NCBI GenBank assembly: GCA_937950385.1
Contig: CALFEA010000297.1
Span: forward strand, 1 to 11,309
Length of the DNA stretch: 11,309 bases
From: an uncultured Altererythrobacter sp.
GTDB taxonomy: Bacteria > Pseudomonadota > Alphaproteobacteria > Sphingomonadales > Sphingomonadaceae
Direction of reading: 5' to 3'
Shown here: one piece after another, positions 6,466-11,309 of the stretch
Layout of the letters: the number at the start of each line of letters is the position of its first letter
Numbering within the stretch: position 1 is the first letter of the stretch
The notes under the pieces: generated by a model
What the model was told of the DNA's origin: nothing
The model's database searches: none
Seen by the model: only the letters and a program-made list of their open reading frames with translations
Position numbers and translations under genes: made by a program

Positions 6466-7119
6466 TTAATTGCCTCCTGCAGCGGCCACGTCGCCGCCAT
6501 TACCTGATGGCTCGCGATCGCGGAAACTGTCGATAGCCTTGGTTCCGCTCATAATGACGGTTTCACCAGTACCAGTCTGACCTTCGATCAGATCCTCTGG
6601 ATTGGCGACCATTGCGGCCAAATTGCTGTTAGTGGCGCAGCCGTAATTTTTGGTTGTACCATTGTAATAGTTCATATCGGAACTCGCTTCCCAATCTGGG
6701 CAGCCTGGAACAGAAGCGCGTGAACGGGTCAGCACGATGCGGGCATTGCCCGGCTGTACAAAGCCTTCCGTTACAGGAGCGCCGGTTTCAACCAATACGC
6801 CATGGCGAGCCGCAAGTTCGCCAATGGCTTGGCGGGTGGCTTCGCTGGCCATAGGATCGTCAATCGATACACGGTCGCCGTAACCTAGCTTCATTGTATC
6901 GAACCAAGCGGCAACACGCTGTTGCTCTGCAATGCTCATACCGCTTTGGGCGGAGCGCACGTCGAAGGTGTAATTGTTGCGCTCTACGACCGGCTGTTTC
7001 ACCGAATAGAGAGATTGATTGGTTGGCATTCCGCCGCAACCGGCCAAGCCGACGCCTAGCGCAAGGGCGAGAGCCATTGCTGGCGCTTTGGCTAAGGTGC
7101 TTTTGTTTGCAAAGGTCAT
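6466..7119 (-). CDS. cpaD: Tad pilus lipoprotein CpaD
   Basis: A 217-residue outer-membrane lipoprotein. The N-terminus is a lipoprotein signal peptide with lipobox L-A-G-C (25-28), so the mature protein starts at Cys28. The second half carries the family signature VPGCPDW (137-143) and the block G-C-A-T-N-S-N-L-A-A-M-V-A-N-P-E-D-L (160-177); Cys140 and Cys161 may form a disulfide. The tail (200-217) is Gly/Ala-rich and low in complexity. CpaD supports the CpaC secretin in the outer membrane. AAGGAAGG lies just before ATG 7119, 20 bp after cpaC, and the cpaE ribosome site lies inside its last codons. Typical family member in length and order. Confidence 0.92.
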   Translation of the reverse strand: MTFANKSTLAKAPAMALALALGVGLAGCGGMPTNQSLYSVKQPVVERNNYTFDVRSAQSGMSIAEQQRVAAWFDTMKLGYGDRVSIDDPMASEATRQAIGELAARHGVLVETGAPVTEGFVQPGNARIVLTRSRASVPGCPDWEASSDMNYYNGTTKNYGCATNSNLAAMVANPEDLIEGQTGTGETVIMSGTKAIDSFRDREPSGNGGDVAAAGGN

Positions 7120-7139
7120 CTGTTTTACCTTCCTTACGA

Positions 7140-8732
7140 TTACAGGCTGAAGCCAGGAGCAGCCGTTTCAGCACGGCGATCCAGGGTGTCGGGTTTATCA
7201 CTTGCTTGACGGTCTTTTTTCGAAGGCTTGCCCGGGAGGACGTCTTCTGCCTCGATCATGCTGACCGCTGGTGCTTGACCATTGCCTGTGACGGCTGTTG
7301 GCACAGGGCGTTGCATCCCTGATTTGCCAGCATGGTCTTGGAAGCCGACAAATTGCTGCGCTTCATTCGCCGAACGGAAACCGTCGGTTGGCAGCTTGAT
7401 GTCGCGCGCATTCACCGGCTTCACCAAATACGGTGTTACGACGATCACCAGCTCTGTTTCGCCTTTGCGGAACTCGCGTGAGCGGAACAAATTGCCGAGG
7501 ATCGGAATATCGCCAGCGCCCGGAGCTTTTTCGATGGTTTTTTGTGAGTTATTGCTCATCAAACCAGCAATCATGAAGCTTTGGCCTGAACCCAACTCAA
7601 TCGTTGTTTCAGCCCGGCGAGTGGTCAGTGCAGGGATGGTGAAGCCATCAATCTGCACGGCGCCTTGGCTTGAAAGTTCCGAAATCTCTGGACGAACACG
7701 CAAGGAAATGCGGCCATTGGCGAGCACTGTTGGCGTGTAGGTCAGGCTGACACCGTAATTGCGGTACTCAACCGTGGTTGAGCCAAGGCCAGAGCTGATG
7801 GGAATTGGAAATTCACCACCTGCAAGGAAATCTGCCGTTTCACCTGACAATGCTGTCAAATTGGGCGTCGAAAGCGTTGTGACCAAGCCTTGCGTCTCCG
7901 CAACATCGAGCGCTGCAAGCATGTCCAAGCCTAGCAGACTGCCGAGACCAGCAAAGGTCCCGCCAGAGCCATTAGTGTTAACCCCTGGGCCAACAATTCG
8001 CGTGCCGTCAGGCAATACGAAAGCCGGCTGACTGACGCCATTGCCAACACCGATCGGGCCATTGACTGAATATTCGCCAGTGCCAAGGGTGCGGCCAGTG
8101 CCAACGCCGAAGCGAACACCGTCGCTGCCGTCGAAAGTGGTCAGGCTGCCGCCCATAGAGCGAACCAGCGAACGACTGACTTCGGCGAAGCGCACTTGCA
8201 AGTTCACTTGCAGAGGCGTTGCCGTTTTCAGACGCGTGATAACATTGGTGTCATCGCCTAGAAAGGCTTGCACGAGGCGTTCAGCCTCTGCCGCGTCTTC
8301 AGGCGCTGCAACGGTACCGGTCAGCAAAACTGTGCCAGTGCCCATTGTCGCAACAGAAACTTTCGCCTCTGGCATGGCAAGCGCGAGCATTTGATCGACG
8401 CTACCGATATTGTTGCCAACACGGATATTTGCCGACCAGATCACATCACCAGCACGGTTGCTGGCATAAATGGTGGTCTCACCGCCAGCTTTGCCGAAGA
8501 CATAAAGTTGGCGCTGTGATTTCACCTGTACATCGGCGACCTTATCGTCAGCTACGAATACATCAGCCATGGATCCTGGAACGGTTACCAGTTCGCCGCG
8601 ACCGATTGAGATCACGATATCCTGTGCTGGTCGGTTGATCGACTGAGCGTTAGCGCTCGACATTGGCACGCTCATAAGCGGCGCAGTGGCGAGGCTGGCT
8701 AGCAGCAGTTTTGCAGTCAGGCTGCGTTTCAT
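7140..8732 (-). CDS. cpaC: Tad pilus secretin CpaC
   Basis: A 530-residue secretin forming the outer-membrane channel for the Flp pilus. A Sec signal peptide (1-29, K-R then a hydrophobic core) ends at ANA|Q. Next come the pilus secretin N-terminal domain (~35-105), a BON-like domain (~110-170, LLTGTVAAPEDAAEAERLV), and the secretin core (~175-438) with TLSTPNLTALSGETADFLAG (286-305) and the closing motif ELVIVVTPYLV (427-437). A ~90-residue charged tail follows. I chose ATG 8732 because it puts the signal peptide at the N-terminus and has AGGGG seven bases upstream. An in-frame ATG at 8798 (552 residues) also has AAGGGG at seven bases, 11 bp after cpaB, so the longer form cannot be excluded. 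Partners: CpaD lipoprotein and CpaB. Confidence 0.93.
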   Translation of the reverse strand: MKRSLTAKLLLASLATAPLMSVPMSSANAQSINRPAQDIVISIGRGELVTVPGSMADVFVADDKVADVQVKSQRQLYVFGKAGGETTIYASNRAGDVIWSANIRVGNNIGSVDQMLALAMPEAKVSVATMGTGTVLLTGTVAAPEDAAEAERLVQAFLGDDTNVITRLKTATPLQVNLQVRFAEVSRSLVRSMGGSLTTFDGSDGVRFGVGTGRTLGTGEYSVNGPIGVGNGVSQPAFVLPDGTRIVGPGVNTNGSGGTFAGLGSLLGLDMLAALDVAETQGLVTTLSTPNLTALSGETADFLAGGEFPIPISSGLGSTTVEYRNYGVSLTYTPTVLANGRISLRVRPEISELSSQGAVQIDGFTIPALTTRRAETTIELGSGQSFMIAGLMSNNSQKTIEKAPGAGDIPILGNLFRSREFRKGETELVIVVTPYLVKPVNARDIKLPTDGFRSANEAQQFVGFQDHAGKSGMQRPVPTAVTGNGQAPAVSMIEAEDVLPGKPSKKDRQASDKPDTLDRRAETAAPGFSL

Positions 8733-8809
8733 GGTCTTGCCCCTAAATTGAATGGCATTCGCCGGTCTCACGGCATGAATTTTGCGGTTAATCGGCATGC
8801 TTAAACCCC

Positions 8810-9925
8810 TTACCTAACCAGCATTGCGCCAGCGGCAGGCACAGTTTGGCCAGCCTTCGACACGTTGCCTGCGCCCTGTTGCAGCATGCTGTGTGCAGCG
8901 GAGCCAACGGGTACTTCTGTGGTGTTTTTGCCGCGCGTCACGCGAACGGCTGGACCCGTGCTAACCGGTGCGCCATTGACTTTGGCTGGCACGCCCATTG
9001 CCACTGGCGTCCGCACAGGAGGCGGCGCTTTTGCTGGCTTTGACTTGGTTTGGTTGGGAACAGTTGTGCGTTGGAAGCGCGATACATCGCCGCCAGTTGA
9101 GAAAGTCGTGCCCTTGTCGGCAGGACGACTCATTGCGGCAGCGAGAAGCTTTTCTTCCTGCTCTTTGGTTGCGTTTTCTGGGATGTCGACATCGCCTGAG
9201 GCAATGGCACGTTCCAGTTCAGCCTGATTGTCAGCAATCGAGCGCAAAGCGAGGCTAAGCGTGCCGATTGTTTGAGCAACAGCGACCTTTTCGGCCAGTT
9301 TCGGCGTTACTTCGAGCGTTACCGTGCGGAAGGCGCGAACAACTGTCTTGCCTTCATCGGTGGTGGTTTGCTCTGTGCGTTGGTCTGTTGCCAAAACGCG
9401 AAGGTTACGCAGAACTGTCTCGGCAGCTTTGAGGGATTGGCCCTCCGCGCCTTTAACGGTTTGGGTCAAGACGATGTCAACGCGGTCACCCGGGAAGACA
9501 AAGCCAGCAACACCGGTCTTGGCAGACACAGGCACAGTAACTGCGCGCATGCCAGGGCCAAGCGCCGCTGCAAGAAAGCCGCGGTCGCCGGGGCTCACGA
9601 GTGAGCCTTGCGTAACCGGCTCACCAGCGGTGATCGGATGACGGACAACCGTGCCGAGCAATTTCGACATGTCTGATTCGCCGTCAATAAAATAGGCGTC
9701 TTGAACCAGCTCTTCAGGCCATTGCTGATAACCCATGGCATCAGCTGTAATGATTGTACCGGCAGCAAGTGCGCGGTTAGCAACCAAGACCTTTGGTCCA
9801 GTGGGAACGGGGGCAGCCTCAGCTTCTGGGGCACCTCCGCCTGCGAACATGGTTCTTGCAGCAAAAGCGGTGCCGATCGCAATGATCAATGCACCAAGCA
9901 GCAAAACGAGTTTCTTCCTATCCAT
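8810..9925 (-). CDS. cpaB: Tad pilus assembly protein CpaB (RcpC)
   Basis: A 371-residue, membrane-anchored periplasmic protein. One N-terminal membrane helix (5-24) is followed by an Ala/Pro linker, a SAF domain (~44-112, with VANRALAAGTIITADAM), the RcpC/CpaB domain (~115-235, with MRAVTVPVSAKTGVAGFVFP and GDRVDIVLT), and a long low-complexity C-terminal region (~265-371) containing KSKPAKAPPPVRTP. SAF domains in this family are thought to bind periplasmic glycan and to link the secretin to the inner membrane. ATG 9925 has GAAGGGG upstream, but that site is partly inside a short inverted repeat. It follows cpaA after a roughly 90-bp gap and precedes cpaC. The C-terminal tail is longer than the bare domain requires. 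Confidence 0.93.
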   Translation of the reverse strand: MDRKKLVLLLGALIIAIGTAFAARTMFAGGGAPEAEAAPVPTGPKVLVANRALAAGTIITADAMGYQQWPEELVQDAYFIDGESDMSKLLGTVVRHPITAGEPVTQGSLVSPGDRGFLAAALGPGMRAVTVPVSAKTGVAGFVFPGDRVDIVLTQTVKGAEGQSLKAAETVLRNLRVLATDQRTEQTTTDEGKTVVRAFRTVTLEVTPKLAEKVAVAQTIGTLSLALRSIADNQAELERAIASGDVDIPENATKEQEEKLLAAAMSRPADKGTTFSTGGDVSRFQRTTVPNQTKSKPAKAPPPVRTPVAMGVPAKVNGAPVSTGPAVRVTRGKNTTEVPVGSAAHSMLQQGAGNVSKAGQTVPAAGAMLVR

Positions 9926-9942
9926 GGCTAGTCTAGCCCCTT
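9926..9942 (-). promoter_or_regulatory. Inverted repeat covering the cpaB ribosome site
   Basis: On the coding strand GAAGGGG is followed by GGCTA-GAC-TAGCC and then directly by ATG (the inverted repeat is 9926-9938). The left arm shares bases with the Shine-Dalgarno sequence and the right arm touches the start codon, so the small hairpin could dampen translation of cpaB. Five pairs with a three-base loop is modest. Confidence 0.3.
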
Positions 9943-10013
9943 CATTCGGCCCTGTTAATTAAGTGGGCGGGTATCTATTTTTCGTTGTAACGGCGAAGTG
10001 GTTAAAATCAGGT
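9943..10013 (-). promoter_or_regulatory. cpaA-cpaB intergenic gap, possible internal promoter region
   Basis: This gap is far wider than most gaps in the operon and AT-richer than the genes. On the coding strand it holds TTAACC (10000-10005), ATTAAC (9954-9959) and the palindrome TTAATTAA (9955-9962). The first two resemble half-sites of CtrA, a known controller of Tad genes in alphaproteobacteria, but no full TTAA-N7-TTAA site is present. No convincing -35/-10 pair was found. Confidence 0.2.
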
Positions 10014-10502
10014 TCACCCCGTCAAAGAAGTGGTTCCCACACTCGGTAAATAGTGAAAGGAAAGCACCCAAAGGCCGGCAAAAGCGATAGCCACTCCATA
10101 AGGAACAGCCAGTTTATCGCGTTGACGTTTCATAAAGTGATAGGCGCCCATCACGATGGTCAAAACGCCGCCAGCCAGCGCCATGATCACGATCAGTTGC
10201 AAAAACCATGTCGGTTCAATCCACAGCGCCAAAGCCGTCAATAGTTTCACATCGCCGCCGCCCATCATGCGAATCGCGAACAAGACTGCTGTCACTGCAA
10301 AGGTTGCGAGCGCTACGCCAAGGTGCAGCGCAACGCCGGGCCACAGATCCACGCCGCTTGCCCACCAAAATAGCGGTGCAGCCAAGGCAATGGCTATGTT
10401 CAAGCGGTTGGAAATGGTCCGGCTTTTGATATCGGTGAAAGCTGCATAAATCAGCGCCAGCGCCAATCCGCCCAATAAAATGTACTGAAAAATCTCGGTC
10501 AA
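10014..10502 (-). CDS. cpaA: Type IV prepilin peptidase CpaA (TadV type)
   Basis: A small polytopic aspartic peptidase of the A24 family that trims Flp pre-pilins at the cytoplasmic face of the inner membrane. Both catalytic aspartates are visible: the one in A-F-T-D-I-K-S-R-T-I-S-N (Asp24) and the one in M-M-G-G-G-D-V-K-L (Asp84, the GxGD motif). The block KLAVPYGVAIAFAGLW near the C-terminus is typical of CpaA. About 162 residues, the usual length for the short peptidase-only class without the methyltransferase domain. Start: no ATG or GTG is in frame. TTG 10502 has GGGGG eight bases upstream; TTG 10517, five codons earlier, has no good ribosome site, so I prefer 10502. First gene of the operon, divergent from the hydrolase gene. 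Confidence 0.92.
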   Translation of the reverse strand: MTEIFQYILLGGLALALIYAAFTDIKSRTISNRLNIAIALAAPLFWWASGVDLWPGVALHLGVALATFAVTAVLFAIRMMGGGDVKLLTALALWIEPTWFLQLIVIMALAGGVLTIVMGAYHFMKRQRDKLAVPYGVAIAFAGLWVLSFHYLPSVGTTSLTG

Positions 10503-10519
10503 CGCTCTGGCCCCCAAAT

Positions 10520-10536
10520 GGGAAAAAGTTTTTCCC
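10520..10536. promoter_or_regulatory. Perfect 17-bp palindrome upstream of cpaA (candidate operator)
   Basis: GGGAAAAAGTTTTTCCC reads as two perfect 8-bp arms around one central base. It lies 17 bp before the preferred cpaA start and between a promoter-like sequence and the gene, the place for a repressor site. The central base makes an RNA hairpin with all eight pairs impossible, which favours a DNA-binding site over an RNA structure. Confidence 0.45.
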
Positions 10537-10554
10537 TTGTTGAGGCACTGCTAG

Positions 10555-10582
10555 AGTGTATCGCTTACCAAATAGTAACCAA
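10555..10582 (-). promoter_or_regulatory. Possible promoter of the tad operon
   Basis: On the minus strand TTGGTT (10577-10582) and TACACT (10555-10560) are 16 bp apart, a loose -35/-10 pair about 20 bp upstream of the palindrome. The same stretch contains the inverted repeat TTAC-N6-GTAA (10565-10578). Matches to consensus are partial; called mainly because the operon needs a promoter in this 92-bp gap. Confidence 0.25.
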
Positions 10583-10609
10583 GTCGAAGCGCGCGAGGAA
10601 TAAATTCGG

Positions 10610-11309
10610 ATGCCAGTGAGCAATTCTAAAGACGGTTTGATCGAGGAAGCGATCAACCGGCGCGCTATACCTGCGCATGCAAAGGAGAGCATCTGGACCA
10701 CTCAAGATGGCCATCCTATCCGCCGAATTGATTGGCCAGGTGCATCTCCAGCGACACCGCGCGGCTCGATATTATTTTTTCCAGGGCGCGGAGATAATTA
10801 CGAAAAATATATTGAGACGCTTGAAGAATGGCACCGTGAAGGTTGGCGCGTCACGGCCAGTGATTGGCGTGGGCAAGCGGGTTCCGGGCGGTACGGAGAT
10901 GATAATGTCACCGGACATATTTCTGACTTTTCGATTTGGATCGCGGATTTGGCGCAAATCTGGGCGGCTTGGGTGAAAGAAACTCCGGGCCCGCATATTC
11001 TAGCGGCGCATTCGATGGGCGGCCATTTGGTGATGCGCGGATTGGTCGAGGGCGCGGTGGCGCCTGATGCTATGGTCCTCAGCGCGCCAATGCTGCGCAT
11101 GTCTGGGCCTAAGTTGCCGCTGATCATCCAACATTTGGGTGCAAAGCTGATGTGCTTGATTGGAAACCCTAAGCGGCAAGCATGGAAATGGAGCGAAAAG
11201 CCGGGCGAGCTACCCAAGCGCCGCCGCGAACTGCTAACCCATGATGATGATCGTTATGAAGACGAAGTGTGGTGGCGCGACAACAGGCCTGAAATCATTA
11301 TGGGCCCTG
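10610..11309 (+). CDS. Alpha/beta hydrolase, lysophospholipase (PldB) type, 5' part
   Basis: The frame opens at ATG 10610 (GAGGAA upstream; an in-frame stop at 10601 rules out an earlier start) and is open to the end of the window: 233 residues, C-terminus missing. Landmarks of the serine hydrolase fold are FFPGRGDNYEKY (56-67), where many relatives have HG, then ASDWRGQAGSGR (83-94), and the nucleophile elbow A-H-S-M-G-G (133-138) with Ser135. The first elbow residue is Ala instead of the more common Gly. LSAPML (157-162) follows, as in monoacylglycerol lipases and lysophospholipases. The catalytic Asp and His should lie beyond the window or in its last part. Likely cytoplasmic, since no signal peptide is seen. 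Substrate unknown; release of fatty acids from lysolipids is the family default. Divergent from the tad operon; no functional link is evident. Confidence 0.88.
   Translation, partial: MPVSNSKDGLIEEAINRRAIPAHAKESIWTTQDGHPIRRIDWPGASPATPRGSILFFPGRGDNYEKYIETLEEWHREGWRVTASDWRGQAGSGRYGDDNVTGHISDFSIWIADLAQIWAAWVKETPGPHILAAHSMGGHLVMRGLVEGAVAPDAMVLSAPMLRMSGPKLPLIIQHLGAKLMCLIGNPKRQAWKWSEKPGELPKRRRELLTHDDDRYEDEVWWRDNRPEIIMGP

Noticed and set aside
9272..9641. Two overlapping plus-strand open frames inside cpaB
   Set aside because: Antisense shadows; cpaB shows clear SAF and RcpC domains on the other strand.
1..11309. A wholly new multi-gene system, CRISPR array, IS element or phage region
   Set aside because: No repeat-spacer pattern, transposase, terminal repeats or phage genes were seen; all genes fall in known acyl-CoA catabolism, Tad pilus or hydrolase families.

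Overview
The window looks like chromosomal DNA from an alphaproteobacterium, most likely Sphingomonadales (Erythrobacter-like). The pointers are the cpaA-cpaB-cpaC-cpaD-cpaE-tadB-tadC order, the form of the CpaD and CpaE proteins, and a mid-range GC content (by eye, not computed). The genus is an inference; no rRNA or other marker gene is present.

Left block (bases 1-3043, all + strand): a fatty acyl-CoA catabolism cluster. It holds the 3' part of a thiolase, a short-chain dehydrogenase very like 3-hydroxyacyl-CoA dehydrogenase type 2 (HSD17B10 type), a crotonase-fold enzyme whose catalytic glutamate sits where delta3,delta2-enoyl-CoA isomerases have theirs, and a MarR-family regulator. A strong intrinsic terminator lies between the dehydrogenase and the crotonase, so the cluster is probably at least two transcription units. 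A nested inverted repeat overlapping a -35-like hexamer just before marR is a candidate operator.

Middle block (3076-10502/10517, all - strand): a Tad/Flp (type IVc) pilus assembly locus transcribed right to left: prepilin peptidase CpaA, periplasmic CpaB, secretin CpaC, lipoprotein CpaD, MinD/ParA-like CpaE (TadZ), and the inner-membrane platform proteins TadB and TadC. The secretion ATPase gene cpaF (tadA), which usually sits between cpaE and tadB, is not there. In its place are 99 bp with a GC-rich hairpin and a nine-codon mini-ORF that ends 3 nt before tadB. No Flp pilin or TadE/F/G minor pilin gene is visible, so a working pilus would need parts encoded elsewhere.

Right block (10518-11309): a divergent intergenic region with a perfect 17-bp palindrome in front of cpaA, then the 5' part of a + strand alpha/beta hydrolase of the lysophospholipase (PldB-like) type that runs off the window.

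I see no tRNA, rRNA, CRISPR array, insertion sequence or phage gene. All genes belong to known families. The most unusual points are the missing cpaF and its replacement spacer, the isomerase-type active site in the crotonase, and the regulatory symmetry elements at the two ends of the pilus locus.
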